DNA of 64,000 bases from Paraburkholderia sp. (GTDB taxonomy: Bacteria > Pseudomonadota > Gammaproteobacteria > Burkholderiales > Burkholderiaceae): the NCBI RefSeq assembly GCF_004298475.1, contig NZ_SCRP01000022.1:238293-302292 (forward strand), in the 5' to 3' direction. Below are positions 28,782-37,225 of the stretch, piece by piece. The notes below the pieces were generated by a model that made no database searches, was not told the DNA's origin, and worked only from the letters and a program-made list of their open reading frames with translations. The first letter of the stretch is position 1. Every line of letters starts with the position of its first letter. The translations under genes and the position numbers were made by a program.

Positions 28782-28988
28782 TCAGGCTGCTGCCTGAATG
28801 TTCGATGCCTGTTTGCCTTTCGGGCCTTGCACGACCTCGAAGCTCACCTTTTGACCTTCTTTGAGGGTCTTGAAGCCATTCATCTGGATGGCCGAGAAGT
28901 GAGCGAACAGATCCTCGCCGCCTTCGTCAGGCGTAATGAATCCGAAACCCTTCGCGTCGTTAAACCACTTGACCGTACCGGTTGCCAT
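28782..28988 (-). CDS. Cold-shock protein, CspA family
   Basis: 68-residue single OB-fold nucleic-acid-binding protein. RNP1 (KGFGFITPD) and RNP2 (DLFAHFS) are both intact, and the [15 protein letters not shown] start is typical. It would act as an RNA chaperone in the cytoplasm. The ribosome site AGGGGAAG lies upstream of the ATG at 28988. The long empty upstream region allows an extended 5' leader, as is common for csp genes, although no cold-box was recognised. Burkholderia-type genomes carry several csp copies; which one this is cannot be told. Confidence 0.95.
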   Translation of the reverse strand: MATGTVKWFNDAKGFGFITPDEGGEDLFAHFSAIQMNGFKTLKEGQKVSFEVVQGPKGKQASNIQAAA

Positions 28989-29557
28989 ACCTACTTCCCC
29001 TGTAACTCATGTCACTACCACACGAGCAGTTCGAAAAGCCAAACGACCACGTAATGCGATCGCCCCCTCCTCACAAACAAGCTCACCAACGGCATTTTTT
29101 CGAATATGAAACGGTTGAAAAAAGTGCCAGCTTGATTGTTGAGGCTCTTTATTCTGCTGTCAAGAATATTTTGAGACGTTGTATGACGCGTTGTAAAGAG
29201 AACATTGCCAGGGTTTTTACTGCTTTTCCCAAGTGCAGCATCACGGCGGGCGGTAATCCCTGAAAACACGCATAATCGGCGGACACACGCCGCGCTGCGG
29301 TGCAGAAATTCCCCCGCTTGGTGCGGCCCCTTACAGTGCGCACCAACGGCGCCGCGCGGGTTGTGCGATACTCAAATCGACCGGCGGCGTAAAGGCTGCC
29401 GGCAGCAGGAAAGGGGCAGATTCGGCGCACGCATGGCGTGCGCCTTGCGTGTCTCGAACCGGCCCCGCAGCCGGTAGTGGCTGGACGGGGAGGGCGCGCG
29501 GCGCAGGGCGCGCGCGCGGCGGTTTTACCGGCCGTCCGGTCGGGTTTCGCGGCAGGA
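28989..29557. other. Intergenic region between csp and clpS
   Basis: About 570 bp between divergent genes. The half near csp (28990-29260) is clearly more AT-rich than the genome background and probably contains the csp promoter and leader; the half near clpS is GC-rich. No gene is supported in either strand. Confidence 0.55.
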
Positions 29558-29585
29558 TTGCGGGCCTGTCCGAGTTGTTTAGAAT
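29558..29585 (+). promoter_or_regulatory. Predicted clpS promoter at the start codon
   Basis: TTGCGG at 29558-29563 and TAGAAT at 29580-29585 with a 16-bp spacer. The expected transcription start falls on the A of the clpS ATG at 29592, and no Shine-Dalgarno sequence precedes it, so the transcript may be leaderless. Confidence 0.5.
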
Positions 29586-29591
29586 GGGTGT

Positions 29592-29906
29592 ATGGCGATT
29601 ATCCCGGACAAGCAGGATTCAACCGTACTGGAGCGGCAGGAGCAAAAGGTCAAACCGCCCTCCATGTACAAGGTCGTCTTGATGAACGACGACTACACGC
29701 CGATGGAATTCGTCGTGATGGTCGTTCAGGAGTATTTCAATAAGGACCGCGAGACCGCGACGCAGATCATGCTGAAGGTCCATCGCGAAGGCAGGGGAGT
29801 TTGTGGGGTCTATACGCGGGATATCGCGTCGACCAAGGTTGAGCAAGTCGTTACCCACGCACGGCAGGCAGGGCATCCGCTGCAGTGTGTGATGGAGGAA
29901 GCATGA
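29592..29906 (+). CDS. clpS: ATP-dependent Clp protease adaptor ClpS
   Basis: 104-residue adaptor that delivers N-degron substrates to ClpAP. The disordered N-terminal 25 residues are followed by the core: [20 protein letters not shown] with the N-degron pocket residues, then [24 protein letters not shown], and the C-terminal [12 protein letters not shown]. Its ATG begins where transcription is predicted to start. The TGA overlaps the clpA ATG by four bases (ATGA), showing an operon with coupled translation. Confidence 0.97.
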   Translation: MAIIPDKQDSTVLERQEQKVKPPSMYKVVLMNDDYTPMEFVVMVVQEYFNKDRETATQIMLKVHREGRGVCGVYTRDIASTKVEQVVTHARQAGHPLQCVMEEA

Positions 29907-32200
29907 TTGCCCAGGAACTGGAAGTCAGCCTGCATATGGCGTTCATGGAAGCACGTCAGGCACGGCACGAGTTCATAACAGTCGAGCATCTACTGCTGGC
30001 GCTGTTGGACAATCCAACGGCGGCTGAAGTGTTGCGCGCGTGTGCCGCGAATATCGAAGACCTGCGTCAGAACCTGCGCAACTTCATTCACGACAACACC
30101 CCCACGGTTCCAGGCACGGACGACGTCGATACGCAGCCCACGCTCGGATTTCAGCGCGTGATCCAGCGCGCGATCATGCACGTCCAGTCCACCTCGAACG
30201 GCAAGAAGGAAGTGACGGGCGCGAACGTGCTCGTCGCGATCTTCGGCGAGAAGGACTCGCACGCGGTGTACTATCTGCAGCAGCAGGGCGTCACGCGTCT
30301 CGACGTGGTGAACTTCATTTCGCACGGCATCGCGAAGACCAGCAGCGGCGAAGCCGCCAAGGCAAGCGATGCGAACGCCGAAGCCGAGGACGCCGCCAGC
30401 CAGAAGGAAACGCCGCTCGCGCAGTTCACGCAGAACCTGAACCAGATGGCGAAGGACGGCCGCATCGATCCGCTGATCGGGCGCGAGCTGGAAGTCGAGC
30501 GCGTCGTGCAGGTGCTGTGCCGCCGCCGCAAGAACAATCCGCTGCTCGTGGGCGAAGCGGGCGTGGGCAAGACCGCTATCGCGGAAGGGCTCGCGTGGCG
30601 CATCACGCGCGGCGAAGTGCCGGATATCCTGGCCGACGCGCAGGTCTATTCGCTCGACATGGGCGCGCTGCTGGCGGGCACCAAGTATCGCGGCGACTTC
30701 GAGCAGCGTCTGAAGACCGTGCTCAAGGAGCTCAAGGAGCGTCCGCACGCGATTCTCTTCATCGACGAGATTCATACGCTGATCGGCGCGGGCGCCGCGT
30801 CGGGCGGCACGCTCGATGCGTCGAACCTGCTCAAGCCTGCGCTTTCGTCGGGCACGCTCAAGTGCATCGGCGCGACGACCTTCACCGAATATCGCGGCAT
30901 CTTCGAAAAGGACGCGGCGCTCTCGCGGCGCTTCCAGAAGATCGACGTGGTCGAGCCGACCGTCGAGCAGACCGTCGCGATCCTGCGCGGGCTGAAATCC
31001 CGTTTCGAAGAGCACCATGGCGTGAAGTACTCCTCGGGCGCGCTCAATGCGGCGGCCGAGCTGTCCGCGCGCTTCATCACCGACCGTCATCTGCCCGACA
31101 AGGCGATCGACGTGATCGACGAAGCGGGCGCCGCGCAGCGCATCCTGCCGAAGTCGAAGCAGAAGAAAACCATCGGCAAGAGCGAGATCGAAGAGATCAT
31201 CTCGAAGATCGCGCGCGTGCCGGCGCAAAGCGTGTCGCAGGACGACCGCAGCAAGCTCCAGACGCTCGACCGCGATCTGAAGTCCGTCGTGTTCGGCCAG
31301 GATCCGGCCATCGACGCGCTGTCCGCTTCGATCAAGATGGCGCGCGCGGGGCTCGGCAAGACCGACAAGCCGATCGGCTCGTTCCTGTTCTCGGGGCCGA
31401 CTGGCGTCGGCAAGACCGAAGTGGCGCGCCAGCTCGCGTTCACGCTCGGCATCGAGCTGATCCGCTTCGACATGTCCGAGTATATGGAGCGTCACGCGGT
31501 GAGCCGCCTGATCGGCGCGCCGCCGGGCTATGTCGGCTTCGACCAGGGCGGTCTGCTTACCGAAGCCGTCACGAAGAAGCCGCACTGCGTGCTGCTGCTC
31601 GACGAAATCGAAAAGGCGCACCCGGACATCTTCAACGTGCTGCTGCAGGTGATGGACCACGGCACGCTGACCGACAACAACGGCCGCAAGGCGGATTTCC
31701 GCAACGTCATCATCGTCATGACGACGAATGCGGGCGCCGAGGCGATGAACAAGTCGACCATCGGCTTCACGAGCCGCCGCGAGCAGGGCGACGAAATGGC
31801 CGACATCAAGCGCATGTTCACGCCCGAGTTCCGCAACCGGCTCGATGCGACGATCAGCTTCCGCTCGCTCGATGAAGAGATCATCATGCGCGTCGTCGAC
31901 AAGTTCCTCATGCAGCTGGAAGACCAGTTGCACGAGAAGAAGGTCGATGCGCTCTTCACCGATGCGCTGCGCAAGCATCTCGCAAAGCACGGCTTCGACC
32001 CGCTCATGGGCGCGCGGCCGATGCAGCGCCTGATTCAGGACACGATCCGCCGTGCGCTGGCCGACGAACTGCTGTTCGGCAAGCTGATGAACGGCGGCCG
32101 CGTGACCGTCGACATCGATGCCGAAGACAAGGTGCAGCTCACGTTCGACGAGCATCCGGCGCCGCGTAATCCGAACCCGGAGGCCGTCGAAGTAGAATAA
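29903..32200 (+). CDS. clpA: ATP-dependent Clp protease ATP-binding subunit ClpA
   Basis: 765-residue AAA+ unfoldase that feeds ClpP. The N-domain (residues 1-145, two Clp_N repeats) binds ClpS. The first AAA+ module contains GEAGVGKT and [13 protein letters not shown]; the second contains GPTGVGKTE and [12 protein letters not shown], and the C-terminal Clp_B-type domain ends near residue 750. A ClpA-type ClpP-binding loop is expected in the second module. The ATG at 29903 overlaps the clpS stop. Cotranscribed with clpS and ended by a hairpin at 32262. Confidence 0.97.
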   Translation: MIAQELEVSLHMAFMEARQARHEFITVEHLLLALLDNPTAAEVLRACAANIEDLRQNLRNFIHDNTPTVPGTDDVDTQPTLGFQRVIQRAIMHVQSTSNGKKEVTGANVLVAIFGEKDSHAVYYLQQQGVTRLDVVNFISHGIAKTSSGEAAKASDANAEAEDAASQKETPLAQFTQNLNQMAKDGRIDPLIGRELEVERVVQVLCRRRKNNPLLVGEAGVGKTAIAEGLAWRITRGEVPDILADAQVYSLDMGALLAGTKYRGDFEQRLKTVLKELKERPHAILFIDEIHTLIGAGAASGGTLDASNLLKPALSSGTLKCIGATTFTEYRGIFEKDAALSRRFQKIDVVEPTVEQTVAILRGLKSRFEEHHGVKYSSGALNAAAELSARFITDRHLPDKAIDVIDEAGAAQRILPKSKQKKTIGKSEIEEIISKIARVPAQSVSQDDRSKLQTLDRDLKSVVFGQDPAIDALSASIKMARAGLGKTDKPIGSFLFSGPTGVGKTEVARQLAFTLGIELIRFDMSEYMERHAVSRLIGAPPGYVGFDQGGLLTEAVTKKPHCVLLLDEIEKAHPDIFNVLLQVMDHGTLTDNNGRKADFRNVIIVMTTNAGAEAMNKSTIGFTSRREQGDEMADIKRMFTPEFRNRLDATISFRSLDEEIIMRVVDKFLMQLEDQLHEKKVDALFTDALRKHLAKHGFDPLMGARPMQRLIQDTIRRALADELLFGKLMNGGRVTVDIDAEDKVQLTFDEHPAPRNPNPEAVEVE

Positions 32201-32206
32201 GCGCGC

Positions 32207-32248
32207 AGTTGCCATGTAGTTGCCACATAGTTGCTACGTAGTTGGCGC
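32207..32248. repeat. 11-bp tandem repeats after clpA
   Basis: Units AGTTGCCATGT, AGTTGCCACAT, AGTTGCTACGT and a partial AGTTGGCGC run head to tail directly after the clpA stop codon and before its terminator. Confidence 0.8.
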
Positions 32249-32261
32249 TTTGAAATGAGGT

Positions 32262-32300
32262 AAACGGCGTGGGCGCCCGAGCCCGCGCCGTTTTGTTTTT
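32262..32300 (+). terminator. Terminator after clpA
   Basis: AAACGGCG...GGGC pairs with GCCC...CGCCGTTT and is followed by TTGTTTTT. It is 61 bp past the clpA stop and would separate clpA from the permease gene. Confidence 0.85.
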
Positions 32301-32337
32301 GCACGTACCGTTTGAACGTGCGCAGCAGGGGGAAGTT

Positions 32338-33735
32338 TTGGCAGCAGATAAAAATGGCGCGTTCGATTCGATCGTCGAGCGCGAGCGCGGTTTGCGGCGC
32401 GGCTTGTCCGCCGCCCAGATGACGATGATTGCGATCGGCGGCGCGGTCGGCACCGGGCTCTTCCTCGGTAGCGGTTTCGCGATCAGCTTTGCGGGGCCGG
32501 GCGTCCTCGTCTCGTATGCGATTGGCGCGCTGGTCGCGCTGCTGCTGATGGGCGCACTCGCGGAAATGACCGTCGCGCATCCCACGTCCGGCTCGTTCGG
32601 CGCCTACGCAGAGCACTATATCGGCCCGCTGGCGGGCTTCGTCGTGCGCTACGCGTACTGGTCGGCCTACGTGCTCGCCGTCGGCACAGAGGTGGCCGCC
32701 ATCGCCGTCTACATGAAGTTCTGGTTCCCTCAGGTGCCGGGACTTTACTGGATCATCGGGTTTTCAGCGGCGCTGATCGTTGTGAACGCAATGAGCGTGC
32801 GCGCGTACGGCAGCATCGAATATGTTTTTTCCAGCCTGAAAATTGCCGCAATCGTCGCGTTCATCGTGCTCGGCGCATGGTTCGTGTGGCGTGCGCCCGC
32901 AAGCTCGGGGGTCGGCTTTGCGAACTACACCGCGCACGGCGGCCTGCTGCCGAAAGGCTGGTGGGGCGTGTGGGTCGGCACGATCGTCGCGCTCTTCAGC
33001 TATCTGGGCGTCGAGACCATCGCCGTTGCGGCAGCCGAGGCGCGCGATCCGCAGCGCGCGGTCACGCGTGCGTTTCGCGGGACCATGCTGCGCCTCGTGC
33101 TGTTCTATCTGCTGACGCTCGCGCTGATGCTCGCAATCGTGCCGTGGACCGAAGCCGGTGCGAACGAGAGCCCGTTCGTGAAAGTGATGGCCGCAACGGG
33201 CGTTCCGTACGCGGCGGGGGCGATCAACTTCATCGTGCTCGTGGCCGCGTTGTCGGCGATGAACAGTCAGCTCTACATCACCACGCGCATGATGTTCAGC
33301 CTCTCGCGCGCAGGCTACGCGAGCGCCGTATTCGGACGTCTTTCGCGCCATGGCGTGCCCGCCGCTGCCCTCTCGCTCTCGACCATCGGCATCGCCGTGG
33401 CGGCCGTGCTCAACGCGCTGTGGCCGCAAACGGCCTTCACGCTGATGATGTCGATTGCGATGTTCGGTGCGATGTTCACGTGGCTGATGATCTTCGTCAC
33501 GCACCTCTTTTTCCGCGCGCGCCACGCGGGTCCCACGCCGGCCTTTCGCATGTGGGGATATCCGTTCACGAGCGTGCTCGGTGCGCTGCTGATGGCCGGC
33601 ATTCTCGTCACGACCGCGTTCACGCGCGAGTTCGCCATGACGCTCGTGTACGGCCTCGCGTTCCTCGTCGCGCTGGTGGCCGTGTATTGGCTCTGGTATC
33701 GGCGGCGTCTCGAAGCGGCAGGCGAAGCCGCTTAA
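32338..33735 (+). CDS. Amino-acid permease, AAP family (APC superfamily)
   Basis: 465-residue amino-acid transporter with about 12 membrane segments. The first carries the family signature TMIAIGGAVGTGLFLGSG (about residues 27-44), followed by GAYAEHYIGP and, later, NSQLYITTRMMFSLSR. Related to LysP, CycA and GABA permeases; the substrate is uncertain. Start chosen: TTG at 32338 with GGGGGAAG just upstream. The in-frame GTG at 32269 is rejected because it sits inside the clpA terminator hairpin. Own transcription unit, ended by a shared bidirectional terminator. Confidence 0.88.
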   Translation: MAADKNGAFDSIVERERGLRRGLSAAQMTMIAIGGAVGTGLFLGSGFAISFAGPGVLVSYAIGALVALLLMGALAEMTVAHPTSGSFGAYAEHYIGPLAGFVVRYAYWSAYVLAVGTEVAAIAVYMKFWFPQVPGLYWIIGFSAALIVVNAMSVRAYGSIEYVFSSLKIAAIVAFIVLGAWFVWRAPASSGVGFANYTAHGGLLPKGWWGVWVGTIVALFSYLGVETIAVAAAEARDPQRAVTRAFRGTMLRLVLFYLLTLALMLAIVPWTEAGANESPFVKVMAATGVPYAAGAINFIVLVAALSAMNSQLYITTRMMFSLSRAGYASAVFGRLSRHGVPAAALSLSTIGIAVAAVLNALWPQTAFTLMMSIAMFGAMFTWLMIFVTHLFFRARHAGPTPAFRMWGYPFTSVLGALLMAGILVTTAFTREFAMTLVYGLAFLVALVAVYWLWYRRRLEAAGEAA

Positions 33736-33780
33736 GCTTCGGCCCCGCTGGCAAGACGCCTGCTGATCGAGGCGTCAGAA

Positions 33781-33814
33781 ATGAAAAAAGCACGCTCCGG
33801 CGTGCTTTTTTCAT
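33781..33814. terminator. Bidirectional terminator, perfect 15-bp stem
   Basis: ATGAAAAAAGCACGC pairs perfectly with GCGTGCTTTTTTCAT around a TCCG loop. It separates the convergent permease and dut genes and has a T run on each strand. Confidence 0.93.
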
Positions 33815-33854
33815 GTTTGCGCGGCTTTCGCCTGTTCGTGCGCTGCGTGCGCGA

Positions 33855-34301
33855 TCAGTGCTTGCCGGTGCTGCCGAAACCGCCCGCGCCGCGCTCGCTC
33901 GTTTCGAAGTCGTCGACGATATTGAAGTGCGCCTGCACGACCGGCACGATCACGAGCTGCGCGAGGCGCTCGAGCGGATTGAGCATGAACGTCGTATGGC
34001 CGCGGTTCCACGTCGAAATCATGAGTTCGCCCTGGTAGTCCGAATCGATCAGCCCCACGAGGTTGCCGAGCACGATGCCGTGCTTGTGGCCAAGCCTCGA
34101 GCGCGGCAGGATCAGCGCCGCATAGCCCGGATCGGCGACGTGGATCGCGAGCCCTGTCGGCACGAGCTTCGTTTCGCCCGGTTCGAGCGTGAGCGGCGTC
34201 TCGATGCACGCGCGCAGGTCGAGCCCCGCGCTGCCGGGCGTCGCGTATTGGGGCAACTGGTCGCGCATGCGTTCGTTCAGGATCTTGATGTCGATATTCA
34301 T
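33855..34301 (-). CDS. dut: dUTP diphosphatase
   Basis: 148-residue trimeric dUTPase, hydrolysing dUTP to dUMP and pyrophosphate. All five family motifs are present: [46 protein letters not shown] and the C-terminal [11 protein letters not shown] arm. Downstream of the LLM oxidoreductase gene with a 26-bp gap, hence probably the last gene of the ribF-ileS-lspA-coaBC-LLM-dut series. Confidence 0.97.
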   Translation of the reverse strand: MNIDIKILNERMRDQLPQYATPGSAGLDLRACIETPLTLEPGETKLVPTGLAIHVADPGYAALILPRSRLGHKHGIVLGNLVGLIDSDYQGELMISTWNRGHTTFMLNPLERLAQLVIVPVVQAHFNIVDDFETSERGAGGFGSTGKH

Positions 34302-34327
34302 GAGTGAAGGTTGGGTTGGCGTAGGAA

Positions 34328-35332
34328 TCAGAGGCGAGAGAGCGCGAACGCTTCGGCCAGCAGTTCATAGGAGCGCAGCCGCGCCGCGTAGCTTCCGGCG
34401 ATGGTGAGCACGATCAGTTCGTCGGCGGCGAAGCGCTCTTGCAGCAGGCGCAGGCGCTCCGTGACGCTGTCGGGCGTGCCGACGATGCTGCGCGGCTTCT
34501 CGCGGTCGATCACGAGTTGCTCGCGCTCGCCGTATTCCTGTGCGAGTCCTTGCTCGACGGTCGGGATCGGCGCGTTCAGGCCGAGCGCCATCTGCACGCG
34601 GCGCAGATCGACGGCCTTTTCGAGGTCGGCGGCTTCCCGTTCGGTATCCGCGCAAATGACGAACACCGCGCAGGCCAGGTACGGCGTCGCCTCGTGACCG
34701 GCCTGGAAGCGGTCCCGATAGGCGTTCGCCACCAGGTGCCCGAAATGCGCGTTGATGAAATGCGCGAACGAAAAGCGCAGACCGAGCCGCGCGGCGAGCG
34801 CGCCGCCGAAGTCGCTCGAACCGAGCACCCACAGTTGCGGCCGCGTTTCGATCTGCGGCTGCAGGAGCGTGCCGCTCGCGATGTGGTCGTCCGGCAGCGT
34901 GCCGTCCATGAGTCCGACCAGATCGCGCACCTGGTCGGCGAACTGTTCGCCGCGGCTGTAAAAACCGGCCGCGACGGCCTGCGCCGTGCGCATGTCGCCG
35001 CCGGGCGCGCGCCCCACGCCGAGATCGACGCGGTTCGGATAGAGCGCCTCCAGCATCATGAACTGCTCGGCGATCTTGAACGGGCTGTAGTAGGGAAGCA
35101 TCACGCCGCCCGAACCGATGCGGATGCGCTTCGTCACGCTGCCGAGCCGCGCCAGCATGATCTCCGGGCAGGGATTGCACACGCCGAGCAGGCCATGGTG
35201 CTCGGCGCACCAGTAGCGCGTGTAGCCGAGGTCGTCGGCGAGCTGCGCGAGTTCGAGGGTCGCCGCGATGGCGTCGGCGGCCGTATGCCCGGTAATCACG
35301 GGCGACTGGTCGAGTACGGAAAGAAGCGTCAT
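34328..35332 (-). CDS. Luciferase-like monooxygenase (LLM-class flavin oxidoreductase, MsnO8 type)
   Basis: 334-residue flavin-dependent oxidoreductase with the bacterial luciferase TIM-barrel fold. It opens with [19 protein letters not shown] and contains [43 protein letters not shown] and [13 protein letters not shown], the pattern of the MsnO8-type subgroup. Would use reduced FMN supplied by a partner; the substrate is unknown. It lies between coaBC (68 bp upstream) and dut (26 bp downstream) and is probably cotranscribed. Confidence 0.9.
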   Translation of the reverse strand: MTLLSVLDQSPVITGHTAADAIAATLELAQLADDLGYTRYWCAEHHGLLGVCNPCPEIMLARLGSVTKRIRIGSGGVMLPYYSPFKIAEQFMMLEALYPNRVDLGVGRAPGGDMRTAQAVAAGFYSRGEQFADQVRDLVGLMDGTLPDDHIASGTLLQPQIETRPQLWVLGSSDFGGALAARLGLRFSFAHFINAHFGHLVANAYRDRFQAGHEATPYLACAVFVICADTEREAADLEKAVDLRRVQMALGLNAPIPTVEQGLAQEYGEREQLVIDREKPRSIVGTPDSVTERLRLLQERFAADELIVLTIAGSYAARLRSYELLAEAFALSRL

Positions 35333-35400
35333 GACGGCTCACCCTGCTTCTTTCGCGACGCGCGCCGCCTCGGCGTTGTCCGCCGACGGCGCCGCGCGCG

Positions 35401-36630
35401 TCACGAGATGATGCTCTGGTCGGGCAGGCGGCGCGCGATCTCGGCGATCAGCGTCTGCGCGAGCGCCTGCTTGGCCGCGCGTGGCAGCTTCGTGCTCCCG
35501 GCAGCTTCGAAGAGGACGACTTCGTTGTCGTCGAGTCCGAAGGTCTGCGGGCCGAGATTGCCGATCAGGAGCGGTACGTTCTTGCGCACGCGCTTTTGCT
35601 CGGCATGGACGTCGAGGTCGCCGCTTTCTGCCGCGAAGCCGACGCAATACGGCGGATGCGGCAGCCTGGCGACCGAAGCGAGGATGTCGGGATTCTCGAC
35701 GAACCTGAAGCCGGGAACCTGCCCCTCGGCGGTTTTCTTGATCTTCTGCGTCGCGATGTGATCGACGCGCCAGTCGGCCACCGCCGCCACGCCGATGAAC
35801 ACGTCGTAGTCGGGCACGGCGCGCATGACCGCGTCGTACATCTGCTGGGCCGTCTGCACGTCTTCGCGATAGACGCCCCACGGCGTTTCGAGCGTGACCG
35901 GGCCCGCGACGAGATGGACGTCGGCGCCGGCTTGCTGCGCCGCCCGCGCGAGCGCGAAGCCCATTTTGCCGCTTGAACGGTTCGTGATGCCGCGCACCGG
36001 GTCGAGCGGCTCGAAGGTCGGCCCGGCGGTGATCAGCACGCGGCGGTGCGCGAGCACCTTCGGCGCGAAGAACGAGACGATCGCTGCGTAGACGGCTTCC
36101 GGTTCCAGCATGCGGCCGTCGCCGACTTCGCCGCAGGCCTGCGGACCGGAATCGGGGCCGAGCGTTTCGATGCCGTCCGCGCGCAGTTGGGCGACGTTGC
36201 GCTGCGTGGCCGGGTTATTCCACATCTGCCGGTTCATGGCCGGAACGACCAGCAACGGGCAGTCGCGGGCGACGCACAGTGTGGAGAGCAGGTCGTCGGC
36301 GAAACCGTGCGCGAGTTTGGCGAGAAAGTCGGTGGAGGCGGGGGCGATGACGATGGCGTCGGCACCGCGCGAGAGGTCGATGTGCGCCATGTTGTTGGAC
36401 ATGCGCGCGTCCCACTGGCTGGTGTAGACGGGCTGGCCCGAAAGCGCCTGCATCGTGACGGGCGTGATGAACTGCGTTGCCGCTTCGGTCATGACGACCT
36501 GCACGGTTGCGCCAGCCCTGGTCAGAAGGCGCGTGAGCTCGGCGATCTTGTAGCAGGCGATGCCGCCGGTCATGCCGATGACGAGGTGCTTGCCGGCGAG
36601 TTCGCCCGGGTTGGCAGCAGCGGTGTTCAA
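35401..36630 (-). CDS. coaBC: Bifunctional phosphopantothenoylcysteine decarboxylase / phosphopantothenate-cysteine ligase
   Basis: Performs the two steps from 4'-phosphopantothenate to 4'-phosphopantetheine in CoA synthesis. The N-terminal CoaC flavoprotein half (to about residue 190) has GMTGGIACYK, NNMAHIDLSRGAD, PAMNRQMW and ACGEVGDGRML with the catalytic Cys. The CoaB half has ITAGPTFEPLDPVRGITNRSSGKMG. The start is taken as the TTG at 36630 (409 residues) because AAGGAG lies seven bases before it; an in-frame TTG 30 bases further upstream is possible. Downstream of lspA by 88 bp. Confidence 0.94.
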   Translation of the reverse strand: MNTAAANPGELAGKHLVIGMTGGIACYKIAELTRLLTRAGATVQVVMTEAATQFITPVTMQALSGQPVYTSQWDARMSNNMAHIDLSRGADAIVIAPASTDFLAKLAHGFADDLLSTLCVARDCPLLVVPAMNRQMWNNPATQRNVAQLRADGIETLGPDSGPQACGEVGDGRMLEPEAVYAAIVSFFAPKVLAHRRVLITAGPTFEPLDPVRGITNRSSGKMGFALARAAQQAGADVHLVAGPVTLETPWGVYREDVQTAQQMYDAVMRAVPDYDVFIGVAAVADWRVDHIATQKIKKTAEGQVPGFRFVENPDILASVARLPHPPYCVGFAAESGDLDVHAEQKRVRKNVPLLIGNLGPQTFGLDDNEVVLFEAAGSTKLPRAAKQALAQTLIAEIARRLPDQSIIS

Positions 36631-36718
36631 GTCCAGTCTCCTTACTCCGGTCACACGCAAAGCGGTCGATCGGAGTTGGCGCTTCGGCCCTGCCTCCGAT
36701 CCCGTGCACGACGTCCGC

Positions 36719-37225
36719 TCAGCGTGCGCCGCGCACGCGCCGCAGCTCGTCGATCACCAGCAGCACCGCGCCGATCGTAATTGCGCTGTCCGCGACGTTG
36801 AACGCTGGCCAGTGCCACCCGCCCACATGGAAGTCGAGGAAGTCGATCACGTGGCCGTACATCAGCCGGTCGAGCACATTGCCGAGCGCGCCGCCGAGAA
36901 TCAGCGCAAGCGCCGTGCAGAACATGCGCTGCCCCGCGTGGCGCTTGAGCAGATAGCTGATCACGAGTGCCGCCGCCACGCCGAGCGCCGTGAACGCCCA
37001 GCGCTGCCAGCCGCCCGCCGCGGCGAGAAAGCTGAACGCGGCGCCCTTGTTGTACACGAGCACGAGGTTGAAGAACGACGTGACCGCGCGGCTTTCGCCG
37101 TAGCTGAACAGCCGGGCGATGGCGATCTTCGTGAGCTGGTCGCACAGGATCACGACCACCGCGATGCCGAGCCACGGTGCAAGCGCGCCGCTCGCGCGGG
37201 ACTGCAACGGCCTGGATTTCGCCAT
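36719..37225 (-). CDS. lspA: Lipoprotein signal peptidase
   Basis: 168-residue inner-membrane aspartic protease that removes signal peptides from prolipoproteins. Four membrane segments are visible. The conserved motifs include DQLTK, the catalytic Asp in GALGNVLDR and the second in [11 protein letters not shown]. The ATG shares one base with the ileS stop (TAATG), so the two genes are translationally coupled, a common arrangement. Confidence 0.97.
   Translation of the reverse strand: MAKSRPLQSRASGALAPWLGIAVVVILCDQLTKIAIARLFSYGESRAVTSFFNLVLVYNKGAAFSFLAAAGGWQRWAFTALGVAAALVISYLLKRHAGQRMFCTALALILGGALGNVLDRLMYGHVIDFLDFHVGGWHWPAFNVADSAITIGAVLLVIDELRRVRGAR

Noticed and set aside
29990-32215. 741-codon open frame opposite clpA
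   Set aside because: Antisense shadow of clpA; no domain and no ribosome site.
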